Shown one piece after another: positions 34,876 to 44,602 of a DNA stretch of 64,000 bases. Position numbers and translations under genes: made by a program. The stretch's first letter is position 1; each line of letters opens with the position of its first letter. Under the pieces are notes generated by a model that ran no database searches, was not told the DNA's origin, and saw only the letters and a list, made by a program, of their open reading frames with translations. This DNA is from DTU024 sp964518875 (GTDB lineage: Bacteria; Bacillota; Clostridia; Christensenellales; Aristaeellaceae): assembly GCA_964518875.1 (NCBI GenBank), contig CAZFHI010000001.1, forward strand, positions 124,001 through 188,000, read 5' to 3'.

Positions 34876-35990
34876 AGCACTTAGGGCTTTATGTGCATAC
34901 GCCCTTTTGCTTAAGCAAATGCCGCTACTGCGATTTTGCGTCTTGGGACAATAAGCTTGAATACAAAAACGCCTATATTAAAACGCTGCTTAAAGAAATT
35001 AAGCATAGAAGCGATGAAGCGGATATCTTAGCCGACAGCGTGTTCTTTGGCGGCGGCACGCCGTCGACCCTGCCCGTAAGCGACATAGAAGCGATCGTGC
35101 ATGGCTTAAGCGAAGCTTTCCGCATATCAAAAAACGCGGAAATAACGCTTGAAGCTAACCCCGGCACGGTGAACCTGAGCTTTCTTAAAAGCTTAAAGGC
35201 GTCAGGCTTTAACAGGATATCCTTCGGCGTGCAGGCAAAGCAGGAGCGTCTGCTTAAGGCGCTGGGACGAAAGCACAGCTTTTGTGAAGCGGTAACAGCG
35301 ATAGAGCAGGCGTTTAAGGCTGGTATAGAAAACATAAACGCGGATTTAATATTCGGCGTGCCGACGCAGACCGTTGACGACTTTAACGAAAGCGTTATGT
35401 CCGTATTAAAATTACCCGTAAGCCACGTTTCATGCTACGGGCTTATAGTTGAAGACGGCACGCCCATAAAAAGCGACATAGAAAAAGGAATACTGCGCCT
35501 GCCTGAAGTTGAAGATGAAAGGCAGATGTATTATTCAGCCCGCGAAATTCTTCACGCGCACGGCATAGAGCAGTACGAAATAAGCAATTTTGCGCGCAGA
35601 GGCATGGAATGCCGCCACAACTTGGGTACCTGGCGCAGGGAAAACTACCTTGGTTTTGGCGTTTCCGCCGCAAGCCTTATAAACACGTCTTTAAGGCGCG
35701 GCAACCCGGCCGACTTAGCAAATTATATAAACGGAGCGGAGCCAGAATTTACGCATCTTACGCTTAAAGAGCAGATGTTTGAATACGTTATGCTGGGCTT
35801 AAGGCTTACGCGCGGCATAAATAAACAGGATTTTTTTAACCGTTTTAATACGGATTTTACGAGTCTTTACGGCGAAAAGCTGAAGCCGTCGTTAGAAAAA
35901 GGCCTGCTTGAAGAAAGCGGGGACGATATCCGCCTTACGCTGAGCGGCATGGACGTAATGAACTCAGTACTGCTTGACATAATGGACTGA
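34857..35990 (+). CDS. hemW: Radical SAM protein HemW
   Basis: A 377-residue radical SAM protein with the cluster motif CLSKCRYCDF near residue 18, VFFGGGTPSTL, TLEANPGTV and RISFGVQAKQ. The later HNLGTWRRENYLGFG matches the heme-binding block of HemW (usual form HNxxYW, here T for Y). HemW is thought to insert heme and is not an oxygen-independent coproporphyrinogen oxidase, with which it is often confused. Confidence 0.92.
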   Translation: MDEAPVKHLGLYVHTPFCLSKCRYCDFASWDNKLEYKNAYIKTLLKEIKHRSDEADILADSVFFGGGTPSTLPVSDIEAIVHGLSEAFRISKNAEITLEANPGTVNLSFLKSLKASGFNRISFGVQAKQERLLKALGRKHSFCEAVTAIEQAFKAGIENINADLIFGVPTQTVDDFNESVMSVLKLPVSHVSCYGLIVEDGTPIKSDIEKGILRLPEVEDERQMYYSAREILHAHGIEQYEISNFARRGMECRHNLGTWRRENYLGFGVSAASLINTSLRRGNPADLANYINGAEPEFTHLTLKEQMFEYVMLGLRLTRGINKQDFFNRFNTDFTSLYGEKLKPSLEKGLLEESGDDIRLTLSGMDVMNSVLLDIMD

Positions 35991-36065
35991 TTTTTTTAAA
36001 ATTGCTCTTATGATGCAAGGAAAATACAGCTTAAATCGTTTAATAAGTATAAAGGAGGAAGCGCG

Positions 36066-37199
36066 ATGAAAAATAAAAATAAAATATTACGGCTTTTGAC
36101 AAGCGTTTTTTTATCCGCACTTATATTTGTCCAGGCGGAAGACCTGTTCGGCATGGTCGACAATACGTCTTCGCTTAACGTGCGCTCGGGCCCCGGCTAT
36201 AACTACCAGATAACGGGCCGCTTAAAGCGCGGCGTCTGGGTGGATATATTAAACGATTACAGCGATTGGTATTACGTTACGGACAGGAACCAGCAGCTCA
36301 CGGGCTACGTCAAGTCTGATTATATTAAAAAGGCTTCCGCGGGTTCCGGCGGCTCAAGCGGCCAGTTTGTTGTAAACAACCCTAAAGCAAGCCAGTTTTT
36401 AAACCTGCGCGCGGAGCCTTCTTACAGCGCGCAGGTATTAGGCATATTTTTTAACGGCGCTTCAGGGCAGATTATATCTTCAAGCGACGGCTGGGCGCAG
36501 GTTATAATAAACGGCCTGCACGGCTATTTCAGAGAGGAATTTATTAAGCCGTTGTCCAGCGGCGGAAACTACAACGCCGGCGCGGCCTACGTATATTCCT
36601 CAAACGGCGGCAACGTAAACTTAAGGCAGGGGCCTGGGTACAGCTACTCTGTGCTGTCTTCATTAAGCCCCGGCACAAAAGTTAACGTGCACTTAAAAGG
36701 CAACGGTTTCTGGTATATAAGCTCTGGAAACCAGTCGGGTTTTATGTCTTCTAAATTCCTAAGCGTTTCAGGCTCGCCCGGTCCGTCAGGCCAGAGGTAC
36801 GCCGTAGTTACAAATACGGGCAGAAGGCTTAATTTAAGGGAATCCCCAAGCCTGAACTCCAGATCCATAGGCCAGTACAGAGGCGGCACCAGGGTATATA
36901 TAGAAAGCCAGGGCTCTGAATGGTGCAAGGTTAAGGTCGTATCAAACGGCGCGCGCGGATATATGATGAGCCGCTACCTTACGCTTTACGGTCTGCCAGG
37001 CGCAAATGTAAAAAGGGTGAGCCACCCGCAGGGCACCTTTGTTTTCCTGCGCAGCCAGCCATATCAGTCCGCAGGCACCGTTATAATGCGCGTCCCGCAC
37101 GGAGCGAACGTAAGCGTAATATCTTCTTCAAGCGGCGGCTGGACAAAAATCAGGTACGGCAACGCCGTAGGCTTTATGATGAGCTATTTTTTAAAGTAA
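36066..37199 (+). CDS. Secreted protein with five bacterial SH3 domains
   Basis: A 377-residue protein with an N-terminal signal (KILRLLTSVFLSALIFVQA/ED) and five SH3b repeats, recognisable by SLNVRSGPGYNYQI, FLNLRAEPSYSAQV, NVNLRQGPGYSYSV, RLNLRESPSLNSRS and FVFLRSQPYQSAGT, each ending in a G-Y/F-M/V-x-S/R-x-Y/F-L motif. Such proteins bind peptidoglycan. There is no enzyme domain. The next gene, a class A PBP, starts one base after its stop, so a cell-wall role together is likely. AAAGGAGG precedes the ATG. Confidence 0.9.
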   Translation: MKNKNKILRLLTSVFLSALIFVQAEDLFGMVDNTSSLNVRSGPGYNYQITGRLKRGVWVDILNDYSDWYYVTDRNQQLTGYVKSDYIKKASAGSGGSSGQFVVNNPKASQFLNLRAEPSYSAQVLGIFFNGASGQIISSSDGWAQVIINGLHGYFREEFIKPLSSGGNYNAGAAYVYSSNGGNVNLRQGPGYSYSVLSSLSPGTKVNVHLKGNGFWYISSGNQSGFMSSKFLSVSGSPGPSGQRYAVVTNTGRRLNLRESPSLNSRSIGQYRGGTRVYIESQGSEWCKVKVVSNGARGYMMSRYLTLYGLPGANVKRVSHPQGTFVFLRSQPYQSAGTVIMRVPHGANVSVISSSSGGWTKIRYGNAVGFMMSYFLK

Positions 37200-39902
37200 A
37201 TGTACCCGGATAAACAAAAACGCAGCTTATTTGTTGAGCGCGTAAACAAGCCGCCTTTCGCTCTTGGCGTGATAATACACTGCTTCAGGATGCTTATAGT
37301 GCTCGCGCTTATTCTGGCGCTTTCAGGCGTCGGCGCCGTTGTAGGCATTGCAAAGGCCTATGTTGAAACGGCGCCAAGCTTAAACCTTGCTAAAATAGAC
37401 GAACAGGCGGAAACCTCTTTCTTTTACGACAGAGACGGCAATTTAATTACGGACTTTAAGGGCACTGAAGACCGCATAATGGTGAACATAGCTTCCATGC
37501 CGGAAAGGCTGCGCAATGCGTTTATAGCCGTTGAAGACGCGCGCTTTTACAGCCATAACGGCGTGGACATAAAGCGCATCGCAGGCGCGTTCATAAAAAA
37601 CTTTTTAACCGGCAGCCAGCAGGGCGGCTCCACCATTACGCAGCAGCTTATAAAAAACACTTTGCTTTCAAACGAGCTTAGCTATAAGCGGAAAATACAG
37701 GAAGCCTACCTTGCCATGCAGCTTGAAACGCGCTACTCCAAGGATGAAATTTTAGAAAGCTACCTTAACACAATATATTTAGGCGAAAGCTATTACGGCG
37801 TAAAGGTAGCCGCGAGGGGCTTTTTCGGCAAGGATCTCAACGAGCTTACGTTAAGAGAATGCGCTATGCTTGCCGGCATGACGACAAACCCATATTATTA
37901 CAACTGCAGGCGCAACTTTTACAAAAGGCATTCGGATACCATAGATTACCCCGCCATAACGAACAACCGCACGAACTACGTTTTAAGGCAGATGTATGAA
38001 AAGCAGTTCATAACGCATGATGAGTACACGCAGGCGCTTGACGTAAACACGGCGCGCGTGCTGCCCGAATCGCCCGAAAGCAAGGATCTTTACCTATATC
38101 CCCACTATGTTGAGTACGCTGTTCAAGACGTTATAGATACCTTCCTGAGCATGCGCGGCCTTGAAAACACGCGCGCAAACAGGAACCGCATGGAGCAGGA
38201 ACTGCGCACGGGCGGCTACAAGGTTTACCTTGCGATTGACCCTGAAATACAGAAAACAGTTGAAGACACGCTCTATAACTATAAAAATTACCCTAAGCTT
38301 CGCGACAGAAGCGACAATGTGTACAGAGCGCACAATAAAGACGGCACGTTTGAAGAAATAATACAGCCGCAGGCTTGCGCGACCGTTATAGACTATCGCA
38401 CGGGAGAAATAAAGGCGATAGTAGGTTCGCGCACCCCGCCAAAAGTTAAAAGGACGCTTAACCGCGCTACGGACATGAGCATGCCCGTAGGCTCTGCCAT
38501 AAAGCCTATTTCAGTATACGCTCCCGCGTTTGAGCTTGGCGCAGGCGGCTCGTCCATCGTTTACAATATGCCTGTGCCAATAGAAGGCTGGACGGGCGCA
38601 AACGGCAAGGACAGCTGGCCTAAAAACTACGGCGGCGGCGGTTACAAAGGCCCTGAAACGATGCGCACGGCGCTTGTTAAAAGCCATAACACTTCCACGG
38701 CTCGGGCGCTTATGGAATATGTTGGCGTAGACCGTTCCGTAGACTTTTTAAAGCGCATGGGCATAGATGAAGACCACATAAACGCGACGCCCTTCGGCGT
38801 GTCGTTAGGCTCGAGCGGGCCGACCTCGCTCGAAATGAGCGTCGCCTACGGCGTGCTTGGAAATGGCGGCATATACCAGAAGCCTCTGTCGTTTATAGGC
38901 ATTTTAGACAGGAACGACCAGGTTATATACGACGCCCACGCAGAGCAGGACCGCAGGCAGGTGTTCAGCCCGTCCGCCGCGTATTTAACGATAGATGTTT
39001 TAAAGCAGGCCGTTTCAAACGGCACCGGGCGGTCCGCCCGCATAAAAGGGCAGACAGTCGCGGGCAAAACGGGCACGAACAGCGAACAGAAGGGCGTATC
39101 CTTTTCAGGGCTTACGGGCTGGTACTCCGCCTCCGTATGGATAGGGCACGACAACTATAAGGCTCTTTCTTCAAGGACCACGGGCGGCAACAGCGCAGCT
39201 AAGCTTTGGAAAGATATAATGGAGAAAATACATAATGAAAAGGGTCTTAATGACAGAGATATATTAGAGGGCTCTCCCGAAAGCTACGGCCTTGTAAAGC
39301 TGCGCACATGCGCCGTTTCAGGCCAGCTCGCTACTGAAGCCTGCTCTCAGGATTCGCTTGGATACGGCACCGTAACGGATTATTTCCGCCGCGATGCGGC
39401 GCCAACAGTGTCCTGCCAGATGCACAGAACAGCGACGCTTTGCTCTGAATCCAATATGCTCGCGGGCGAATTTTGTCCTATGGGGTCCAGAACAAATAAA
39501 TCCATAATAATACTGCCTATGGGGCACCCGTTGCAGAAGTACATAGGCACGCAGTATGAAAACACATTGACGGACTATTTCGGACCATACGCAAATCTTT
39601 TGTTTACAGGAGACGCGGCGCGCGATAACGCCATGCTTTCAAACCATACCTGCCCTATACACAACAGCCCTCAGTCTGAGCAGTTTGACCCCATGCACAG
39701 CATGCTGCGCTCAGACGCGGAGCTGCTGTTAAGCCAGGCAGGCAGCCTTCTTTCATCCATACCTAACGGTACTCCGGAAGCGCAGAACCTGCTTAACGCA
39801 ATGAACGCGCTTACGCAGACCCTTTCCCAGGGCGCCGACAGCGCGGCCACCGCGACCGCCATGGCGGATCTTACGCAGGCTATGGCCGCGGCGCAGTATT
39901 AA
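37200..39902 (+). CDS. Class A penicillin-binding protein (PBP1A type)
   Basis: A 900-residue peptidoglycan polymerase: one N-terminal membrane helix, GT51 glycosyltransferase domain (catalytic Glu in VEDARFYSHNGVD, GGSTITQQLIKN, RKIQEAYLAMQLE, ESYLNTIYLG) and transpeptidase domain with SxxK (GSAIKP), SxN (KSHNTST) and KTG (AGKTGTN). The C-terminal 200 residues are Cys-rich (CPMGS, CPIH) and end in a Gln/Ala-rich helical tail. The ATG follows the previous stop directly and has no clear ribosome site, so translation is probably coupled. Confidence 0.95.
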   Translation: MYPDKQKRSLFVERVNKPPFALGVIIHCFRMLIVLALILALSGVGAVVGIAKAYVETAPSLNLAKIDEQAETSFFYDRDGNLITDFKGTEDRIMVNIASMPERLRNAFIAVEDARFYSHNGVDIKRIAGAFIKNFLTGSQQGGSTITQQLIKNTLLSNELSYKRKIQEAYLAMQLETRYSKDEILESYLNTIYLGESYYGVKVAARGFFGKDLNELTLRECAMLAGMTTNPYYYNCRRNFYKRHSDTIDYPAITNNRTNYVLRQMYEKQFITHDEYTQALDVNTARVLPESPESKDLYLYPHYVEYAVQDVIDTFLSMRGLENTRANRNRMEQELRTGGYKVYLAIDPEIQKTVEDTLYNYKNYPKLRDRSDNVYRAHNKDGTFEEIIQPQACATVIDYRTGEIKAIVGSRTPPKVKRTLNRATDMSMPVGSAIKPISVYAPAFELGAGGSSIVYNMPVPIEGWTGANGKDSWPKNYGGGGYKGPETMRTALVKSHNTSTARALMEYVGVDRSVDFLKRMGIDEDHINATPFGVSLGSSGPTSLEMSVAYGVLGNGGIYQKPLSFIGILDRNDQVIYDAHAEQDRRQVFSPSAAYLTIDVLKQAVSNGTGRSARIKGQTVAGKTGTNSEQKGVSFSGLTGWYSASVWIGHDNYKALSSRTTGGNSAAKLWKDIMEKIHNEKGLNDRDILEGSPESYGLVKLRTCAVSGQLATEACSQDSLGYGTVTDYFRRDAAPTVSCQMHRTATLCSESNMLAGEFCPMGSRTNKSIIILPMGHPLQKYIGTQYENTLTDYFGPYANLLFTGDAARDNAMLSNHTCPIHNSPQSEQFDPMHSMLRSDAELLLSQAGSLLSSIPNGTPEAQNLLNAMNALTQTLSQGADSAATATAMADLTQAMAAAQY

Positions 39903-40013
39903 ATACTTAACCCAGTCCAAATCAACATAATTAAACGGATCTTTATAATACTTTAAATTGGAATAACGTTTAAAGCGAATCATATAACTTATTCAGTCTG
40001 TAAAATAAAAAAT

Positions 40014-40044
40014 AGGCTTCAGCCGGTTTGGCTAAAGCCTTTTA
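40014..40044. terminator. Bidirectional terminator between PBP and rqcH
   Basis: AGGCTT-CA-GCC pairs with GGC-TA-AAGCCT; T-rich tracts flank both sides (TTTTATACATTTG on plus, ATTTTTTATTTT on minus). Confidence 0.78.
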
Positions 40045-40145
40045 TACATTTGTTTTATTATGAGTTTTTAAAAAAATTTATTAAACTAAAATCGTAAAAT
40101 ATATTTCACACTTCGCCTGAGCATTTAAACATAGGTTAGTTTCTA

Positions 40146-41882
40146 TCAGCGCTTTTCTATCTGCTGTATGGTTTTTGTGTCCGGCGTTATGTAAAGCGTT
40201 TTGTTGTTGGTGAACGTTACCGCGGCTAAGCCTGCGCCCGATCTTTTTTTTACGTATTTGCGCAGGCAGTAGTCTACCTCCGCTCCGCCGCCTTTGCTGC
40301 CCGAATAGTAGGCTGCGAGGCTTGCGGCTTCGTTAAGCGTGTTATCTGGCAGGGCGTCCGGCGGGTTCTTTATTATTACATGGCTGCCGGGTATATTTTT
40401 TGCGTGCAGCCATATATCGTTTGGCGAAGCGGATTTAAGCAGGGCCTCATTCTGCCTGCTGTTTTTACCGACCAATATCTGTATGCCGTCGCTTGAAACA
40501 AAGCGCATATGCGTGGATTTAGCAAGCTGCCGCTTTTTTTTGCTCCGCTTTATGCGTTTTTTTATAAGACCGTATTTTTCCGCTTCCTCGCGGGTAAAGT
40601 CTATATCCGCCGCGCTTTCGGCATGCTCTAAGTCGTACAGAAGCTGCCAAGCTATATTCAGAGAGCTTTCAGCTTCCAGTATGTTTTTTTCAGCCATCTT
40701 GGCGGCGGTGCTGTATTTTCTGTACCGCTTGAAGTATTTCTGCGCGTTGCGCTGCGCGGAAGCTGAAGGGTCGAGCGGTATAGTTATTTTTTCGCCATTT
40801 GGTGAATAATAATTCGGCAGCGTCGCGCTGCTAGCGCCCTTTTCAACGTCGTGCGCAAACGCCGTGAGTATTTCGCCATATATGCGCAATTCCTCTATTT
40901 CATCGCCGCGCGCAAGCGCTTCTCTTTCTTTAGCTATGCGCGTTTCATACCTTTTAACCGCTTTTTTTATAGAGCGCGTAAGGCTGTGCGCCTTTTGCTT
41001 CATACGGTTGATGCTGTCTTTCGCTGTATAGAGCGTGTCCATGGCGTAAGACAAGCTTTCCGTGTACTCTGTCTTGCTTTGCTTTAGCGTTATATATGGG
41101 AACGGAAGCGCTTCTAACGGCTCGCCTTCATTGTTCATTATAAGGCACGGCTTAAACAGCTTTTCGAGCGAATTAAGCAAAAGATATATTTCCTGAGCCA
41201 GCAGCGACTTATCGCCCAGGTTCTGTATAAGCGCCGTTTCCTCGCCTGTGATTCTGAAGGCGAATTCCTTTGACGACTTCGCGTTAAGCCCTGAAATATT
41301 TTCAAACAAAAAATCGTCAAGCCGCCCTGAGGCGTCTTTAAGCCTATCTTCAACGGCGTTTTTATCCGCATTGAAAGGGTCAAGCTTGTCCTGCGCGGGC
41401 GGCATCTCATATTTAAGCGAGGGCAGCAGGTTCCTTACTCTGCTCATGTCAGGCGTAACGCGGCGTATAGCGTCAACGATTACGCCGTTTTCCACTAATG
41501 TAAGGTTGCTGTGCCTGCCCATGGCTTCAAAGTAAAGCGTTTTTACGCTGTTGTCGCCAAGCTCGCTGCGAGAGCTTATTTCTATTTTTAAAAACCTGTC
41601 CCCGTTTATCTGCTCTATGCCGGCTATTCTGCCGCCCTGCAAATGCTTGCGCATGAGCATAAGAAACATAGGGGCTTTTTCCGGGTTTTCAAAGCTATTG
41701 TCCGTCAGGTGTATGCGCGTGCAGCTTGGAGCCGCCGCTATAAGCAGGCGGCAGTTCTTTCCCCTTTGGCGCAGCGACAATATGAGCATATCGTCAAAGG
41801 GCTGGTTAATTTTATCTATCCTGGCCCCGACTATGCTTTTTTTAAGTTCCTTAACTAAAAAACCGAGTGTAAGCCCGTCCAT
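40146..41882 (-). CDS. rqcH: NFACT-family ribosome rescue factor RqcH
   Basis: A 578-residue protein that binds stalled 50S subunits and adds Ala tails. It has the NFACT-N domain (MDGLTLGFLVKELKKSIVGARIDKI, ...FEAMGRHSNLTLVE), a helix-hairpin-helix region, a coiled coil in the middle and the NFACT-R domain (PNDIWLHAKNIPGSHVII...AAYYSGSKGGGAEVDYC). Often annotated as fibronectin-binding protein. It lies in a run with the AlaRS gene, which is fitting because RqcH uses Ala-tRNA. Confidence 0.94.
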   Translation of the reverse strand: MDGLTLGFLVKELKKSIVGARIDKINQPFDDMLILSLRQRGKNCRLLIAAAPSCTRIHLTDNSFENPEKAPMFLMLMRKHLQGGRIAGIEQINGDRFLKIEISSRSELGDNSVKTLYFEAMGRHSNLTLVENGVIVDAIRRVTPDMSRVRNLLPSLKYEMPPAQDKLDPFNADKNAVEDRLKDASGRLDDFLFENISGLNAKSSKEFAFRITGEETALIQNLGDKSLLAQEIYLLLNSLEKLFKPCLIMNNEGEPLEALPFPYITLKQSKTEYTESLSYAMDTLYTAKDSINRMKQKAHSLTRSIKKAVKRYETRIAKEREALARGDEIEELRIYGEILTAFAHDVEKGASSATLPNYYSPNGEKITIPLDPSASAQRNAQKYFKRYRKYSTAAKMAEKNILEAESSLNIAWQLLYDLEHAESAADIDFTREEAEKYGLIKKRIKRSKKKRQLAKSTHMRFVSSDGIQILVGKNSRQNEALLKSASPNDIWLHAKNIPGSHVIIKNPPDALPDNTLNEAASLAAYYSGSKGGGAEVDYCLRKYVKKRSGAGLAAVTFTNNKTLYITPDTKTIQQIEKR

Positions 41883-41883
41883 G

Positions 41884-42579
41884 TCAGACTATCCAGCTTA
41901 TATTGCCACGGCTTATAGTCATGCCGAGCTTTCTTTGAAGCGCGAGTGAAGCGTTGTTGTCTGTAACCACATGCCCTATGGGTATATCCCCAATGTCTAT
42001 AAGCCTGTTTATCATCATTGCTTCAAGAGCGTAACCGAAGCCATGCTTGCGGTATTCTTCAAAAATGTGCAGCATGCCTATGGTGCCTTCCTCGTGCCTG
42101 CCTATAAAGCCGATCCACTCGCCTAAATAGAAGCCGCCCTGCAGGGCGCCGGACTTAATGCTGCTTATTATCTGCTCTTCGCTCATTATGTTGTAGTTTT
42201 GAACCACGCGTTTAATGTGCTCTTCGCCTAAGGGCTTTAAGACGACGTCCGGCGAAACCTCTATTTTTTCTTTTGAAAGATACGCTACCACATAGCACGG
42301 ATGGCCCGAGTTAAGCGAAAAGCGCTTTGCAAGCTCTGAGTCGAACGAAGGTATGTCGCTTAAAATTACATTGGCGCTTTTTATATTTTGCGCAGCTTCA
42401 TCCGCAGCTTCATCGTTATTTGCCATAAGCACATATAAATCCATGTGCTTTGCATACAGAAGAGCGGAGTCTTCACCTGTGAAAACCTCCTGCAAAAGCC
42501 CTTTTCTAAGCATTTCAGACTGCGTTAGCCTCTCAAGAGGTTTTTGTTTTAATAATCGCTCAAGTTTATCGTCCATCAT
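41884..42579 (-). CDS. GNAT-family acetyltransferase
   Basis: A 231-residue protein: an N-terminal GNAT-like half of weak signature and a C-terminal GNAT fold with an acetyl-CoA-loop region (IFEEYRKHGFGYALEAMMINRLI) and VVTDNNASLALQRKLGM. Target unknown. It overlaps the AlaRS stop and ends one base before rqcH, so the three genes form one operon; a link to translation or Ala-tRNA is possible but unproven. Confidence 0.83.
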   Translation of the reverse strand: MMDDKLERLLKQKPLERLTQSEMLRKGLLQEVFTGEDSALLYAKHMDLYVLMANNDEAADEAAQNIKSANVILSDIPSFDSELAKRFSLNSGHPCYVVAYLSKEKIEVSPDVVLKPLGEEHIKRVVQNYNIMSEEQIISSIKSGALQGGFYLGEWIGFIGRHEEGTIGMLHIFEEYRKHGFGYALEAMMINRLIDIGDIPIGHVVTDNNASLALQRKLGMTISRGNISWIV

Positions 42580-44594
42580 CCGCCTATGGTCGCCCTTATC
42601 CTGCGCACGCCGGCGGACGAGCTGCTCTCTTTCTGTATCTTAAATGAGCCAAGCGCTCCCGTATGCGTCGCGTGCGGGCCGCCGCACACTTCTTTGCTGA
42701 AGTCACCCATGGTGTACACCTTTACGCGGTCGCCGTACTTATCTTCAAACAAGCCTATGGCGCCTTGCTTTTTGGCTTCTTCAAAGGTCATTTCTTCACA
42801 TGTTACAGGCATATCCGCCTTTATGGCTTCGTTTACAAGCCTTTCAACCTCCGCTATTTCATCAGACGTCATCTTGCGTCCGAATGAAAAGTCAAAGCGC
42901 AGGCGCTCCGCGGTTATGTTTGAGCCGCGCTGGGTCACTTCGTCGCCTAATACCCTGCGCAGCGCCGCCTGCAGAAGGTGTGTGGCGGTATGCAAGTTTG
43001 TAGTCTGCTCGCTGTGGTCCGCCAGCCCGCCTTTAAAGCGCTGCTCGGCGCCCGCGTGGCTCTTTTGCTGGTGCTCCTTAAAGCGCCTTGCGAAGTCCTC
43101 TTCGTTTACCAGCAGGTTATTTTCTTTTGCCATTTCTACGGTCATCTCTATCGGGAAGCCGTAGGTATCGTAAAGCTTGAACGCATCACGGCCGGGTATC
43201 GTCTTAAGAAAAGACAAAGCGTTCCTTAGCTCTTTAATAAAATCATCAAGTGAAATTTTGCTGTTTGTAAAGTCCTTCGCGGCTTGCTTAACGGGCCGCA
43301 TTTCCGGGGTAGAGCTTATTTTTTTCAATATGCTCAGCGCTTTTTCATTTACGGCTTTTTTGCTTTCTTCCCCCGCGTTTTCCTTAAGCTCCAGGGCGCG
43401 GTTAAGCACATCGGCTATAAGGCTTGTGTTGTTGCTTATGTTTCTCAGCACCTTTTCAAACATCTTTGTGCCTTGCTTTATTGTGTGCTTGAAGCGTTCC
43501 TCCTCCAAACCAAGCTGCTCTATAATGAACGCTTCGTTAGACTTAAGCTCAGGATAGGCCGCGCTGTATTCTTCTATTATCACTTTGGCTAATTCCTGCG
43601 TAAAGCCGTCGCTTAAGTTAAGCAAAGTGCCGTAGCGCACTGCGCGGCGTATAAGCCTTCTTAGCACGTAGCCCTGGTCCACGTTGGAAGGCGTAACGGC
43701 CCTCTGGTCGCCCAGTATAAACGTTGACGTGCGGACATGGTCCGCCACTATGCGGAAAGCCCTTACAGTAGCTTCATCAGAGCCCGCATATTTAATGCCT
43801 GAAAGCTCTTCTATTTTATTTATGACAGGCATAAAAAGCTCTGTTTCATACACGCTTTTTTGACCCGTAAGCGTGCATATTATGCGCTCAAGCCCCATGC
43901 CCGTATCCACGTTCTTCTGCTTTAACGGTTCAAAGCTACCGTCCTTGGTTTTGTTGTACTGCATAAAGACGTCGTTCCAGATTTCAAGGTAACGCCCGCA
44001 GGAGCATGCCGGAGAGCAGTTTTCAGAGCACGGCGGCTTATCCGTTATGTAGAACATCTCGGTGTCGGGACCGCAAGGGCCCGTAATACCCGCGGGGCCC
44101 CACCAGTTGTGCTTTTTATCAAGGTAGAATATGTTTTCCCGGTTAAGGCCGCATTCTTCCCAAAGCCTGGCGCTCTCCTCGTCGCGGGGGGCGTCCTTGT
44201 CGCCTTCAAACACGGTAACGGCTATCCTGTCCTTTGGAATGCCAAGGTATTTTTCGTCGGTCAGAAACTCCCAGCTCCAGGGTATCATTTCTTCTTTAAA
44301 GTAATCCCCCAGAGACCAGTTGCCGAGCATCTCAAAGAATGTAAGATGGCTGTCGTCGCCCACGTCGTCTATATCGCCCGTGCGAATGCACTTTTGCACA
44401 TCGGCAAGACGCCTGCCATCAGGATGCGGCTGCCCCATAAGGTACGGCACGAGCGGGTGCATGCCCGCCGTGGTAAAGAGCACGGTGGGGTCGTTCTCCG
44501 GTATTACGGAGCTTGATGATATAATCGCGTGATTTTTTTCCCTGAAAAAGTCAAGGAACATCTCGCGCATGCCCTGAGCTGTTATTTGCTTCAT
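42576..44594 (-). CDS. alaS: Compact alanyl-tRNA synthetase, lacking beta-barrel and C-Ala domains
   Basis: A 672-residue protein (typical AlaRS is about 870). The catalytic core is intact: motif 1 region SSSVIPENDPTVLFTTAGMHPLVPY, motif 2 and 3 (HLTFFEMLGNWSLGDY, NVDTGMGLERI, VLRRLIRRAVRYG). Residues about 385-465 are an extra helical insertion (NISNNTSLIADVLNRALELK...). The sequence then runs from DTYGFP and HQQKSHAGAEQRF straight to HTATHLLQAALRRVLG, so the beta-barrel with FYAESGGQ is missing. The SAD zinc motifs HTATH and CGGPHATH are kept. It ends at AGVRRIRATIGG, so the C-terminal DHHA1/C-Ala domain is missing too. A canonical AlaRS may exist elsewhere. Confidence 0.88.
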   Translation of the reverse strand: MKQITAQGMREMFLDFFREKNHAIISSSSVIPENDPTVLFTTAGMHPLVPYLMGQPHPDGRRLADVQKCIRTGDIDDVGDDSHLTFFEMLGNWSLGDYFKEEMIPWSWEFLTDEKYLGIPKDRIAVTVFEGDKDAPRDEESARLWEECGLNRENIFYLDKKHNWWGPAGITGPCGPDTEMFYITDKPPCSENCSPACSCGRYLEIWNDVFMQYNKTKDGSFEPLKQKNVDTGMGLERIICTLTGQKSVYETELFMPVINKIEELSGIKYAGSDEATVRAFRIVADHVRTSTFILGDQRAVTPSNVDQGYVLRRLIRRAVRYGTLLNLSDGFTQELAKVIIEEYSAAYPELKSNEAFIIEQLGLEEERFKHTIKQGTKMFEKVLRNISNNTSLIADVLNRALELKENAGEESKKAVNEKALSILKKISSTPEMRPVKQAAKDFTNSKISLDDFIKELRNALSFLKTIPGRDAFKLYDTYGFPIEMTVEMAKENNLLVNEEDFARRFKEHQQKSHAGAEQRFKGGLADHSEQTTNLHTATHLLQAALRRVLGDEVTQRGSNITAERLRFDFSFGRKMTSDEIAEVERLVNEAIKADMPVTCEEMTFEEAKKQGAIGLFEDKYGDRVKVYTMGDFSKEVCGGPHATHTGALGSFKIQKESSSSAGVRRIRATIGG

Positions 44595-44602
44595 ATGTTC
44601 TC

